In this document: in pieces, positions 1 through 8,330 of the stretch
How the letters are laid out: each line of letters opens with the position of its first letter
Position numbering within the stretch: position 1 is the stretch's first letter
From: Tetragenococcus solitarius NBRC 100494
GTDB taxonomy: Bacteria; Bacillota; Bacilli; Lactobacillales; Enterococcaceae
Direction of reading: 5' to 3'
Assembly (NCBI RefSeq): GCF_001544195.1
Contig: NZ_BCPY01000025.1
Location: 1-35,477 of the forward strand
Length of the DNA stretch: 35,477 nucleotides
Program-made: the position numbers and the translations under genes
The notes under the pieces: generated by a model
Told to the model about the DNA's origin: nothing
Databases searched by the model: none
The model's input: only the letters and a program-made list of their open reading frames with translations

Positions 1-57
1 AAATTTTGGTATATTTTTAATCTATCTGTAACATAAAAAATTTCCTAAGTTATTCAA

Positions 58-119
58 TTGTTTTTTAGCCGATTTAGGAAGTATGCTATACTATTTTTGC
101 CAAACACCCTTGAAGGAGT
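58..119 (+). promoter_or_regulatory. Probable promoter and RBS of the PAP2-mnmM pair
   Basis: An extended -10 element (TGC followed by TATACT, ending at 92) lies 36 bases before the ATG at 129. A TTGTTT at 58-63 could be a -35 only for the alternative -10 TATGCT at 82-87 (18-bp spacer). A ribosome binding site AAGGAG at 113-118 precedes the ATG. The promoter call rests on sequence match alone. Confidence 0.45.
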
Positions 120-128
120 TTTACTTAT

Positions 129-779
129 ATGAATAAAAAATTATACATGCAATTTGCTGGAAGTTGTACTTTCGTCATTTTTGCTTTTTTAAGTTACGTT
201 ATAAAATTTTACCCTAGCTGGTTAAAAGCATTCGATAACGTTATTACTTCAGCTGTGCGTAGTGTTTATCCGAGTTGGAATAGATTTTTCTTATGGATTA
301 CGCAATTTGGTAACACTGTTAGTATTGCTCTATTATTTTCAGCTATACTGTTTGTACTTGTTTATGGTAAAAAATATATCGACGCAATTTGGCTGAGTAC
401 AGGTGTAATTACAATTGCAGTTGTTGTAAACCCTCTGTTAAAGTTATTTTTTGCTCGCGAACGACCTTTATTAAATCATCTGGTTGTTGAAACTAGCTAT
501 AGTTTTCCAAGCGGTCATGCTACAGCATCGATGGTGTTTTATGGTTCTTTAATTCTTTTAATCCCACTATTTATACAAACAAAAATCTGGCGAATTAGCT
601 TACAATGGCTACTGATATTCTTTATTTTATTCATTGGTATCAGTCGGATTTATTTAGGCGTTCATTTTCCAAGCGACATATTAGCCGGGTATTGCGAGAG
701 TCTTACTTGGCTGTTATTTACCTATCCAATTTATCGTAAACAGCGTCTAATTCGAGTTTTACAAAAAAAGCAATGGTAG
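129..779 (+). CDS. PAP2-family membrane phosphatase
   Basis: This is an integral-membrane phosphatase of the PAP2 (phosphatidic acid phosphatase type 2 / undecaprenyl-diphosphatase-like) superfamily. All three catalytic motifs are visible in its 216 residues: KX6RP (K105 to R112-P113), PSGH (127-130) and SRX5HX3D (S172-R173, H179, D183). Several hydrophobic segments surround them, as expected for a six-helix protein with its active site at the outer membrane face. Family members remove phosphate from lipid phosphates such as phosphatidylglycerophosphate, phosphatidate or undecaprenyl pyrophosphate; the sequence does not tell which. It is preceded by a good RBS and lies 24 bases upstream of mnmM, so the two are probably cotranscribed. 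The family is certain, the substrate unknown. Confidence 0.9.
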   Translation: MNKKLYMQFAGSCTFVIFAFLSYVIKFYPSWLKAFDNVITSAVRSVYPSWNRFFLWITQFGNTVSIALLFSAILFVLVYGKKYIDAIWLSTGVITIAVVVNPLLKLFFARERPLLNHLVVETSYSFPSGHATASMVFYGSLILLIPLFIQTKIWRISLQWLLIFFILFIGISRIYLGVHFPSDILAGYCESLTWLLFTYPIYRKQRLIRVLQKKQW

Positions 780-803
780 TACAACAAGAAACGAGGAACA
801 AAC

Positions 804-1367
804 ATGTTACAAAATGCCTTACAATTTAGCCATTTTTTATTAAAAGAAATCCTAACAGATTATGACCATGTAATCGATGCAACTATGGGAAATGGACATG
901 ATACATCATTTTTAGCACAAACTGTAATGCCACACGGTAAGGTTTATGCCTTTGATGTACAAAAACAAGCTATATTAAAAACCAAAGAGCGATTAATCAA
1001 ACACGGGCTTTATGAACAAGTAGAATTAATTCTCGATGGTCATGAACACTTAAATAATTATCTTGCTAAAAATGAATCAATAAAAGCTGCTATCTTTAAC
1101 CTTGGCTATTTACCCAAAGGCGATAAAAGTCTCATCACTTTGCCAACAACTACCACGCAAGCTTTAGACGCTTTGCTTCAACATTTAGCTGATAAAGGTC
1201 GTATCTTACTTGTTTCTTACTATGGTCATTCTGGCGGAGAAGAAGAATTAAAGATGCTCAATGATTATTGTCGTAATCTCCCCCAAAAACAATACAATGT
1301 CTTATGTTATCACTTTATTAATCAAAAAAATCAGCCGCCTATCTTATTTTGTATTGAGAAAAAATAA
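804..1367 (+). CDS. mnmM: tRNA (mnm5s2U34) methyltransferase MnmM (YtqB family)
   Basis: This is a 187-residue class I SAM-dependent methyltransferase of the YtqB/rRNA_methylase family. The SAM-binding motif I DATMGNGHDT (25-34), the acidic end of beta-2 (D51) and a motif IV NLGYLPKGD (around 99-107) are visible. YtqB of Bacillus subtilis has been shown to be MnmM, which methylates 5-aminomethyl-2-thiouridine at the tRNA wobble position to mnm5s2U. The equivalent role here is inferred from family membership. Length matches the family. It follows the PAP2 gene by 24 bases and ends directly at the base of a hairpin terminator. Confidence 0.82.
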   Translation: MLQNALQFSHFLLKEILTDYDHVIDATMGNGHDTSFLAQTVMPHGKVYAFDVQKQAILKTKERLIKHGLYEQVELILDGHEHLNNYLAKNESIKAAIFNLGYLPKGDKSLITLPTTTTQALDALLQHLADKGRILLVSYYGHSGGEEELKMLNDYCRNLPQKQYNVLCYHFINQKNQPPILFCIEKK

Positions 1368-1412
1368 TACCCACCATCAGGTAAACAATCGTCTTTTATC
1401 TGATGGTGGGTA
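1368..1412. terminator. Bidirectional terminator between mnmM and gatA
   Basis: A perfect 13-bp inverted repeat (TACCCACCATCAG at 1368-1380, complement at 1400-1412) with a 19-base loop starts right after the mnmM stop codon. On the minus strand it is followed by a T-rich run (TTATTTTTTC), so it should also end the convergent gat operon. The plus-strand tail is weaker. Confidence 0.8.
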
Positions 1413-1427
1413 CTTTATATATTATTT

Positions 1428-1898
1428 TCAAAAATTATATTCTTTTAAAAACCTCAATATATCATTATTATTTGTCTGTTGATATAATTTTTTTAATAAC
1501 TCTGTATTTTGGATTAATTGCATTAAATTTTGTAGCATTACTAATTGTTCGTGCGGTTGATTTAGCCCTAGTATAAAGATAAAATCAGCTTGTATGTCCT
1601 GATTTATATCATCCATTCTTTGAAATAAAACTGGTTTATCGGGAATAATTAATGCGATAAACTCTTGTTTAACCCATTCAGGATCTGTGTGAGGAATGGC
1701 AATTCCAAAATCTCCTTGGTCAATTCCTGTAGGGAAACTTCTCTCTCTTTCTAAAATTTTTTCTGAAAAATCTTTTGTCACCCACCCTTTTTCCAGTACC
1801 TGCTGATATACTGCATCAAAAACTTCTTGTTTGTCCTGATAATGCTCACCTAATAAAATTGGCGAGTACTCCAGATAATCTGTAACTTTTTTCCCCAT
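1428..1898 (-). CDS. gatA: PTS EIIA, galactitol/fructose type
   Basis: This is a cytoplasmic phosphocarrier domain (EIIA, Fru/Mtl/Gat class) of about 156 residues that passes phosphate from HPr to the EIIB protein of the operon. The phosphorylated histidine is H70 in the motif IPHTDP. I chose the ATG at 1898 because it has a GGGGGTAA ribosome binding site overlapping the stop codon of the preceding regulator; a TTG 15 bases earlier would place the start upstream of that RBS. It is the last gene of the five-gene galactitol-type operon, followed by the hairpin at 1368-1412. Galactitol specificity is inferred from neighbouring GatB and GatC-like proteins. Confidence 0.85.
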   Translation of the reverse strand: MGKKVTDYLEYSPILLGEHYQDKQEVFDAVYQQVLEKGWVTKDFSEKILERERSFPTGIDQGDFGIAIPHTDPEWVKQEFIALIIPDKPVLFQRMDDINQDIQADFIFILGLNQPHEQLVMLQNLMQLIQNTELLKKLYQQTNNNDILRFLKEYNF

Positions 1899-1903
1899 TT
1901 GAC

Positions 1904-3973
1904 TTACCCCCAATAATTGATTCTATACAAATGTAACAACCGCCACACTTGATTTTTATCATTGCACGCTAACAAGTCAGAGAGTATCGCGTCACGTCCA
2001 GCTAAATCCATAATTTCCAGTAAAGCATCCACATGTTTTTCTTTATTATTGGATGCTAAAAGCACAATAAAATGAATCCTTTCTCCTGTTTGAGCTTTAA
2101 TACCTTCTTTAAAAATGCCAAAAGACATAGCAACTCCGTGCGCACCTTTTTCTGGTTCTGTGTGTGGCAATGCTAGTTGATTACGAAAAACAATATACGG
2201 TGGGATTTCTACCAGCTCTTGTTTTAAGGCGGTTAAATACCGCGGTTCAATAATCTTTCGTTCCATTAGAGGCTGACTAAGTAATTCTAATGCTTCATGC
2301 CACGATACGGCATTTTCTTTTATAATAACTCCATTTTCTGGTATTAACTGATCAAAATGGTTTGTCCCATTGTTAAATACTGCATTTTCTGATGTATTTT
2401 CTTTCAAAATATTTAGTACTTCAAGATATAAACCTTCTTTATCTGATATCACTGCTTGTTGGCCAACTTTAGCTACAATTTTTTCTGCCAATGAAGATTC
2501 ATCTAAACCAACGACAGTTTCATTCATCACTCTTTGCCGTAGTTGTATTTTCCCTTTATCGGTTAAAAAATCCTTCACTAAAAAGTATTTTTGATCTGTT
2601 TCTAAAGGTACCGAAGAAAAAATCAGATCTGACTCTATTTTTTGCGCATAAAATTCTCGTAAGGACATAGTAGAAACAAAATCAACTTCTGGAAAAACAC
2701 TTTTTAGTATCCGCTCCATAAGTAAAGAAACAGAGATACCATTTGTACAAACAATGATAGCTGTCGGTCTTTTTTTATGCAGTAAAGTACTATTATTTTC
2801 TAATAAATGACTGCCGAAAAATAAAGCGAGATAGAAAATCTCAGTATCCGATATTTTGTGTTTAAAAAAATCTTCTAAAGGTTGAATTGACTTTTTTACT
2901 AAATAGAAGATAGACGAGACTTCTCGGCTATTTTGCCTAGTAATATCGACTTCTGACAAGTGCATACCATACTTGATACGGTAATAAGCTGGACGCATAT
3001 GAATCATAATTTGCTTAAGTAACTCATTTTTATCCTCAATTAACACATGAGCAACTTTTTCAAAACGATCAATCATATTTAAAACTGCTGATTGCATTGT
3101 TTCAAATTGTCCTTTAGACAAAACATCTACCTGAGTTAAGGTCGTTGATAGAAAAAGTAAAGTAAAATAAATAATTTCATTGGTCTCTTCTTCATATTCC
3201 GGGAAAAAAACTTCTTTAACTACCTTATATTCTTTTGTTTCCTGTAGCTCAACATAATCTAATTCAAAATCATAATTAATCTTCTTACCTCTTACAATTC
3301 GCCGGTCAAACAACAATGTCAGTACCGGCAGATCGTTTACCTTATCGTCAGAATAGCGTATATTCAAACGTTTTTCTAACAAACTAACTTTTCTTTTATA
3401 TTTTTCCAACTGTGTTTGGTCAATATCGCCATATTGTTTTAAGAGTGTTTCATTATTCATAAACTGATTTATCGTATTGACTGTTTCAGTTAATAACTGG
3501 CGTCGATTCCATTCTTCTCCTACAATACGATAGCCTTTTGAACGTAAATATTCCAAGCGTAACTGATAGTATGCTAAAAGTAATTCTACTTCTTTAAGAT
3601 CCCTAGCAATCGTATTTTTGCTGACATCTAATTCAACGATAAAATGATTCATTGATAAAGATTCTGTTTTTGACAATAACATGAGTATCAATAATTGAAT
3701 ACGTTCTTCCGGCAATAAATAAGTATCCTTTGCCATTTGAGTATTATTTTGTTCGAATTCTTCTGCTGTTTTTTTAGTTATAATAAAATGACCATTGGTC
3801 GTTCGTGTCACTGGATCTAGATTCAAGTCATCTAAATATTCATTGACTTTTTTTAATGAATAACTTAACTGTGAACGTGTCAAATCATGTCTTTTTTTCA
3901 AAGAAGTACTGGTTTCGTCAGGGTTATTTAAAATCTCAAAAAATAATTGATTGGTTCTTGCATCTAGTTCCAT
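1904..3973 (-). CDS. PRD-containing PTS-regulated transcription regulator (BglG/MtlR type)
   Basis: This is a 689-residue multidomain activator whose activity is set by PTS phosphorylation. In order it shows an N-terminal helix-turn-helix (about 1-55), a second HTH (about 85-165), two PTS regulation domains (about 180-400), a GatB-like EIIB domain with a cysteine in the motif IVCTNG (C409), and a C-terminal EIIA domain with the phosphorylatable histidine in LPHTEP (H604). This is the MtlR/LicR/GatR-type architecture. The ATG at 3973 follows GAGGGG at a normal distance; a TTG 15 bases upstream overlaps that RBS and is less likely. The gene sits inside the gat operon between the dehydrogenase and gatA, so it is the obvious activator of these genes. 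It is known as a family; the target is inferred. Confidence 0.88.
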   Translation of the reverse strand: MELDARTNQLFFEILNNPDETSTSLKKRHDLTRSQLSYSLKKVNEYLDDLNLDPVTRTTNGHFIITKKTAEEFEQNNTQMAKDTYLLPEERIQLLILMLLSKTESLSMNHFIVELDVSKNTIARDLKEVELLLAYYQLRLEYLRSKGYRIVGEEWNRRQLLTETVNTINQFMNNETLLKQYGDIDQTQLEKYKRKVSLLEKRLNIRYSDDKVNDLPVLTLLFDRRIVRGKKINYDFELDYVELQETKEYKVVKEVFFPEYEEETNEIIYFTLLFLSTTLTQVDVLSKGQFETMQSAVLNMIDRFEKVAHVLIEDKNELLKQIMIHMRPAYYRIKYGMHLSEVDITRQNSREVSSIFYLVKKSIQPLEDFFKHKISDTEIFYLALFFGSHLLENNSTLLHKKRPTAIIVCTNGISVSLLMERILKSVFPEVDFVSTMSLREFYAQKIESDLIFSSVPLETDQKYFLVKDFLTDKGKIQLRQRVMNETVVGLDESSLAEKIVAKVGQQAVISDKEGLYLEVLNILKENTSENAVFNNGTNHFDQLIPENGVIIKENAVSWHEALELLSQPLMERKIIEPRYLTALKQELVEIPPYIVFRNQLALPHTEPEKGAHGVAMSFGIFKEGIKAQTGERIHFIVLLASNNKEKHVDALLEIMDLAGRDAILSDLLACNDKNQVWRLLHLYRINYWG

Positions 3974-4045
3974 TTGGATTCCCCTCAAAAGTTAATATCC
4001 TATTTTCTAATTAAATTAGAGCCAGAAAATTTCTGGCCCAATTTT

Positions 4046-5131
4046 TCAACTAAAACTTGTACCCGACTGTATCATCACTTTGACTTCGTTACCTGACATA
4101 ACGCTTTCAAAAGCTTTACGCCATTCTTCCAAAGGAAATTTTTTAGTCACCATAGCAGAAACATCAATAGCTCCTTTGGATAGTAAATGTAAAGCGATTG
4201 GCCAGTCATATGGATTTTGTGATCGGCTACCAATATAATGAATTTCTCGTTGGATAATCGATTCTACATCCAAATTTTCATATTTATCTTTAAATAAACC
4301 GACTTGAACAAAATCTCCTCCCTTTTTCATTAAAGGCAGTGCTTGATTAACAGCCGCAGATGAGCCTGAAGCATCATAAACTTTAGTTACGCCTACATTG
4401 TTTGTCATTTGGTTAACCACTTCTGCCAAATCTTGTGTCTGAGTATCAACAATCGCATCGGCTCCGAATTTTTGTGCCAGTTCTAAGCGCTGTTTATCCT
4501 TTGAGATACCCGTAGCAATCACAGTTGCTCCAATTTCTTTGGCAATTTGAACCAAAAACAAACCAATCGGACCTGGCCCCATAACTAAAATCGTATCATG
4601 CAGATCTAGTGGGCTTCTTTGATACATGGCATGAACACAACATGATAAAGGTTCTGACATAGCAGCTCCTTCATAACTGAGATTCTCTGGTAATTTATGC
4701 GCGTATTTTTCTTTGGCTATCACATACTTTGCCAACGAGCCGTTTTGTTGCGTACCAATTCCTTTACGATAAGGACACAAATTATATTGTTTTTCTTTGC
4801 AATAAGTACACTGTCCGCAGACATAAAAAGTTGTTTGACTGGTTACGCGGTCCATTGGTTTAAACTTAGTGACGTCTGACCCTACCTGAGCTACACGTCC
4901 TGAAAATTCATGACCTAACACAACGGGCGTTGTAGGATTTTTATACTCTCCTTTAAACGTATGAATATCTGAGCCACAAATGCCAGTATAAGCAACTTCG
5001 ATTAAAATTTCATCTTCTTTAGGTACAGGAACTTCTAATGTTTCAAGCGACATTTTGTCATAGCCGGGTTCTTTTTTTGTTACGCCTTGCATTACTTTTA
5101 TATTTGATTTGGTATTTTCTGTTGCATACAT
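4046..5131 (-). CDS. gatD: Zinc-dependent polyol (galactitol-phosphate type) dehydrogenase
   Basis: This is a medium-chain zinc alcohol dehydrogenase of about 361 residues. Visible are the catalytic zinc region (GICGSD with its cysteine, then GHEF), the four structural-zinc cysteines in CGQCTYCKEKQYNLC, and the NAD-binding glycine motif GPGPIG. In the context of a galactitol-type PTS the likely reaction is oxidation of galactitol 1-phosphate to tagatose 6-phosphate, but sorbitol- or other polyol-phosphate activity cannot be excluded. I prefer the ATG at 5131; an in-frame TTG at 5152 has no RBS. The upstream AAAGG is at a rather long distance (about 13 bases). The gene follows gatC directly and precedes the PRD regulator. 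Confidence 0.85.
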   Translation of the reverse strand: MYATENTKSNIKVMQGVTKKEPGYDKMSLETLEVPVPKEDEILIEVAYTGICGSDIHTFKGEYKNPTTPVVLGHEFSGRVAQVGSDVTKFKPMDRVTSQTTFYVCGQCTYCKEKQYNLCPYRKGIGTQQNGSLAKYVIAKEKYAHKLPENLSYEGAAMSEPLSCCVHAMYQRSPLDLHDTILVMGPGPIGLFLVQIAKEIGATVIATGISKDKQRLELAQKFGADAIVDTQTQDLAEVVNQMTNNVGVTKVYDASGSSAAVNQALPLMKKGGDFVQVGLFKDKYENLDVESIIQREIHYIGSRSQNPYDWPIALHLLSKGAIDVSAMVTKKFPLEEWRKAFESVMSGNEVKVMIQSGTSFS

Positions 5132-5152
5132 GATAATTTTCCGACCTTTCAA

Positions 5153-6421
5153 TTAAAATACACTATTATATAATTCCGAAGCTTTTAAGAAAATCCAGTT
5201 TAAAATGTTACCGCCAGTATCCAAGTTACTAATTTGCGCTGCTCCTTCTGGGAATTTTACGATACCTTGTCCCATTTGAGTAATTGCCGGAGCGAAGTCT
5301 GTAGCCATATATAAGCCAATGGTCACAGCCACTGTACATGCTAAAACCGAGTGAACAATATTTCCTTTACGACCTGGGACAATTAATGCTGCAAAAAAAG
5401 GAATTGTCGCTAAGTCGCCAAAAGGAAGTACACGATTTCCTGGTAATATGACGGCTATAAACAATGTAATTGGCACCATCAAAAGCCCAGTAGACAAAGC
5501 TGCAGGAGAACCTGTCGCTAAAGCTGCGTCCATTCCAAGGAAAATTTCGCGACCTTTATAACGACTCTGTAACATTTTTTGTGCTCCTTCTTGAATAGGC
5601 GTAAGCCCTTCCATCAAAATTTTTACCATGCGTGGCATTAATAACATGATTCCGCCCATTGTCATCGCTGTTTGCAAAATACCAGTAATATCGTAGCCGC
5701 CAAGTACGGCTAAAAAGGCCCCTATAATAAGCCCCATAATCATTGGCTCTCCAAAAATGCCAAAACGTTTTTGGATCGTTTCTGGTTTGACATTAATTTT
5801 ATTAAGTCCAGGTATTTTAGAAATGAGCCAAGCAGCTGGAATCCCGAAAACCGCATAGCCGGCTGCTGAACCTGTCGCAAAACTTATTCCTTCTAAACCA
5901 TAATATTCTTGTACCTGATAGGCAGTTTTATCAGCAATTATTAAACAAAATACAGTGTAAATAATCCCGGCTAACACGCCCATGAAGATATTGCCAGTTA
6001 CAATGTATGCAGTCGCTGCAGCTGCAGACATATGCCAATAATTCCAAATATCAATATTTAATGTTTTTGTCCATTTCAAACCGAGCATAATCAAATTAAC
6101 GATTAAAACGATCGGAATCATGAGCCCTGCAATAGGTTGAGCCCAAGTTATAGACGAAATAGCTGGCCAACCAGCATCAATTACAGTTAAATTTAAACCA
6201 AAGCGTTCCACCATAGCTTGTGCAGCCGGTCCCACAGTAGTAGTTAACAAATCAATTACTAAGTTAATTCCGATCATTCCAATTCCTACAGTAATGCCAG
6301 AAGTTAATGCTCTACCAGGTTTTACCCGAAAAATTAACCCTACAATAAAGATGATAATTGGCAACATAACGCTTGGTCCCATGTCTAAAACTGTCTGTAC
6401 AGCATTCATCAAAGCTCCCAT
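5153..6421 (-). CDS. gatC: PTS EIIC, galactitol family permease
   Basis: This is the membrane-spanning transport subunit of a galactitol-family PTS, 422 residues, with about ten hydrophobic segments spread over its length. It resembles GatC-type proteins from the N-terminal VLDMGPSVMLPI segment through the NIDIWNYWH region to the C-terminal part. It takes up a polyol while the partner GatB phosphorylates it. The GatB gene lies 25 bases upstream and the dehydrogenase gene begins immediately after it. An RBS (AAGGAG) precedes the ATG. The family is clear; galactitol as the actual substrate is inferred. Confidence 0.9.
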   Translation of the reverse strand: MGALMNAVQTVLDMGPSVMLPIIIFIVGLIFRVKPGRALTSGITVGIGMIGINLVIDLLTTTVGPAAQAMVERFGLNLTVIDAGWPAISSITWAQPIAGLMIPIVLIVNLIMLGLKWTKTLNIDIWNYWHMSAAAATAYIVTGNIFMGVLAGIIYTVFCLIIADKTAYQVQEYYGLEGISFATGSAAGYAVFGIPAAWLISKIPGLNKINVKPETIQKRFGIFGEPMIMGLIIGAFLAVLGGYDITGILQTAMTMGGIMLLMPRMVKILMEGLTPIQEGAQKMLQSRYKGREIFLGMDAALATGSPAALSTGLLMVPITLFIAVILPGNRVLPFGDLATIPFFAALIVPGRKGNIVHSVLACTVAVTIGLYMATDFAPAITQMGQGIVKFPEGAAQISNLDTGGNILNWIFLKASELYNSVF

Positions 6422-6446
6422 GATATTGCGCTCCTTTCAAGAAAAA

Positions 6447-6737
6447 TTAGCTAACTTTTTTAGCTGTTTCGATAATTTCTTTTTCTGTTTCTTCTGTACC
6501 AATCCCTGTTAAAAACGACATCGCTTTAATAGCAGGTATATTATATTCTTGCGGTAGCACTGTAGTGGAAATCAACATATCTGCACTATCTTGTTTACCA
6601 GCTGCTTGAGAAATTTTTATTTGTTCTACATCGGCCTCTATTCCGTTGTTTTTAAAAAGTTCTTCTACCTTTTGTGTTACCACCGTAGATGTAGCTATGC
6701 CTGCACCACACGCAATCAAAACTTTTATTTTTCTCAT
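6447..6737 (-). CDS. gatB: PTS EIIB, galactitol family
   Basis: This is a 96-residue cytoplasmic EIIB phosphocarrier. The phosphorylated cysteine is C10 in the loop ACGAGIATS near the N terminus, typical of the lactose/galactitol-type IIB fold. The ATG at 6737 is chosen because GGAGGG lies 7 bases upstream; a TTG 15 bases further up overlaps that RBS. It is the first gene of the operon gatB-gatC-dehydrogenase-regulator-gatA, and its leader of roughly 80 bases starts at the promoter at 6825-6853. It receives phosphate from GatA and gives it to the sugar in GatC. Confidence 0.9.
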   Translation of the reverse strand: MRKIKVLIACGAGIATSTVVTQKVEELFKNNGIEADVEQIKISQAAGKQDSADMLISTTVLPQEYNIPAIKAMSFLTGIGTEETEKEIIETAKKVS

Positions 6738-6824
6738 TTTGTTTCCCTCCAATTTAATTTTTGCTTATTAAAAATAACAAACAAAGAATTTCCTTTATCT
6801 GTATATCTTTTTTTTGCACTTTTT

Positions 6825-6853
6825 ATTATATTTTAAAAGCGCTTACTTAACAA
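6825..6853 (-). promoter_or_regulatory. gat operon promoter with overlapping CcpA (cre) site
   Basis: On the minus strand a -35 TTGTTA (6853-6848) and a consensus -10 TATAAT (6830-6825) are separated by exactly 17 bases. Within the spacer, AGTAAGCGCTTTTA (6847-6834) matches the Bacillus cre consensus at 12 of 14 positions including the central CG. Binding of CcpA there would block the polymerase, so the operon is probably glucose-repressed. The rest of the 350-base gap between gatB and the macro-domain gene holds only the terminator at 6990-7025 and no coding signal that I can see. Confidence 0.72.
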
Positions 6854-6989
6854 TGATAATAGGAGCTCACTTTTATGGTAACCATTATGCAACATGGGAA
6901 AGAGTAAATCCAAAGTGAAAAAAATAACAATGCCATTTTTACATGTAAATATACATTTATGTAGCGTAATTTTTTCTAAATCTATAAGT

Positions 6990-7025
6990 AAAAAAATGAG
7001 GCTGGAGCAAAAGCTCCAACCTCAT
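6990..7025 (-). terminator. Terminator of the macro-domain gene
   Basis: A 13-position stem (one C/A mismatch) with an AAAA loop in plus-strand orientation (6996-7008 and 7013-7025) is followed on the minus strand by seven Ts (6996-6990). It lies about 65 bases downstream of the macro-domain gene stop codon. Confidence 0.85.
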
Positions 7026-7091
7026 CGAGTAGCCTTTAAAAAATAAAAGACAACGTAATTAATTTTACTTTTTTAACCGAATTATAGACGA

Positions 7092-7586
7092 CTAAACTAA
7101 TTTCTGACTTTTTTCAAATAACGTTTGATCGAAAAAGACCAGATAGACAGCAAGTTCATTTTTTAACAGAAATTGACGTATAGTTTTTACCGCAATATTT
7201 ACAGCTTCTTCTTGCGGAAAACCGTAGACTCCTGTAGAAATCAAAGGAAAAGCGATACTATGACAATTTTTTTCTACGGCTTTTTTTAAACTATTATGGT
7301 AACAAGCAGCAAGTAAGGAAGCAGCTTGGATTTTTTCCTGCTGATAAATAGGACCTGCCGTATGAATGATATAAGAAGCTGTAAGTTTTCCTCCTGAAGT
7401 TACAACTGCTTCCCCAGTTTTGATAGGGGCTAAACGATCACATTCATCCTGTAAATTTTGCCATCCGGCTGCTTTAAAAATAGCACCGCACACGCCACTA
7501 CCACCTTGTAATTGCTTATTCGCAGCATTTACTATAGCATCAACCTTCATTTTAGTAATATCTTGACAAACAAAATCTAACGTCAT
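7092..7586 (-). CDS. Macro-domain O-acetyl-ADP-ribose deacetylase-like protein
   Basis: This is a stand-alone macro domain of 164 residues, the usual length for the YmdB/MacroD-type family. The ADP-ribose-binding signatures are present: VDAIVNAANKQLQGGSGVCGAI near the N terminus and ISTGVYGFP in the second half. Family members bind ADP-ribose and hydrolyse O-acetyl-ADP-ribose or remove mono-ADP-ribose from proteins. An AAGGAG ribosome binding site precedes the ATG. It lies downstream of the DJ-1/PfpI gene on the same strand but is separated from it by a terminator (7603-7635), so it may need its own promoter or read-through. No partner sirtuin or ADP-ribosyltransferase gene is next to it. Confidence 0.88.
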   Translation of the reverse strand: MTLDFVCQDITKMKVDAIVNAANKQLQGGSGVCGAIFKAAGWQNLQDECDRLAPIKTGEAVVTSGGKLTASYIIHTAGPIYQQEKIQAASLLAACYHNSLKKAVEKNCHSIAFPLISTGVYGFPQEEAVNIAVKTIRQFLLKNELAVYLVFFDQTLFEKSQKLV

Positions 7587-7602
7587 ATTTTTGACTCCTT
7601 AT

Positions 7603-7635
7603 AAAAAAAGGCAAGGACTCAAGAAGAATCCTTGC
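7603..7635 (-). terminator. Terminator of the DJ-1/PfpI gene
   Basis: The arms GCAAGGACTC (7611-7620) and GAATCCTTGC (7626-7635) form a 10-position stem with one mismatch. On the minus strand they are followed by seven Ts (7609-7603). The stem begins 11 bases after the stop codon. Confidence 0.8.
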
Positions 7636-7646
7636 TTATCACTTTG

Positions 7647-8153
7647 TCATTTCAACGCATTAACAATTTCTTTGTTAAAGGCATCTAGATCATCTGGCGT
7701 ACGACTTGTAATCAGATTATTATCAATCACTACTTCTTCATCTTTTACGTTGGCTCCAGCATTCTCTAAATCAGGACGAACAGAAGTGAATCCCGTCATA
7801 GTCCTGCCTTTTGTTGCGCCAGCTTGAATAAAGATTTGTGGTCCATGGCAAATGGCAAAAACTGGCTTGCCAGAATCTATAAATTTTTTAGTAAAGTTAA
7901 CGTATCTTTCGTCAGTACGCAATTGGTCAGGAGAAAAGCCACCTGGAATCAATAATGCATCAAATGATGATACATCTACATCTTCAATTGATCGGTCAAT
8001 TGAAAAAACTGTACCTTTTTTCCCATCTACATGGTCCTTGCCATTATCACTAATGATCACAACCTCATGTCCAGCATTTTCTAGTGCTTTTTTTGGTGAG
8101 GACACTTCAATATCTTCAACAAAGTCTGTCATAATCGCTGCAATTTTACTCAT
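7647..8153 (-). CDS. DJ-1/PfpI-family protein (YfkM/YhbO type)
   Basis: This is a 168-residue type 1 glutamine-amidotransferase-like protein of the PfpI group. The nucleophile elbow AICHGP with its cysteine and the LLIPGG strand-turn are present. Members such as YhbO, YfkM and PfpI are stress proteins variously described as deglycases, glyoxalases or proteases; the biochemical role is disputed. The start at 8153 has a strong AGGAGG at a normal distance and lies downstream of a predicted promoter (8206-8234). An in-frame start at 8216 would lie upstream of the expected transcription start, so I reject it. The gene appears to be monocistronic. Confidence 0.88.
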   Translation of the reverse strand: MSKIAAIMTDFVEDIEVSSPKKALENAGHEVVIISDNGKDHVDGKKGTVFSIDRSIEDVDVSSFDALLIPGGFSPDQLRTDERYVNFTKKFIDSGKPVFAICHGPQIFIQAGATKGRTMTGFTSVRPDLENAGANVKDEEVVIDNNLITSRTPDDLDAFNKEIVNALK

Positions 8154-8205
8154 CGATTCGTTCCTCCTTGTGTAATCATTGTAGGCTTTTTCAACCTCTA
8201 TTTTC

Positions 8206-8234
8206 ATTATAACCAATGTGACATTTTACCTCAA
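8206..8234 (-). promoter_or_regulatory. Promoter of the DJ-1/PfpI gene
   Basis: On the minus strand, -35 TTGAGG (8234-8229) and -10 TATAAT (8211-8206) are separated by 17 bases. Transcription would start near 8199, about 45 bases before the ATG at 8153. Confidence 0.65.
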
Positions 8235-8330
8235 ATAATTTGATGTGCATCACTTATTCACGCAAATGAAAAATATGATAGAATAAGCTACATAAATAAA
8301 AATAAACTATTGCGCTAAAGGAGACTCACT

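Noticed and set aside
1261-1482. Plus-strand frame of 73 codons spanning the mnmM end
   Set aside because: It overlaps mnmM and runs through the terminator hairpin, with no RBS; a chance frame.
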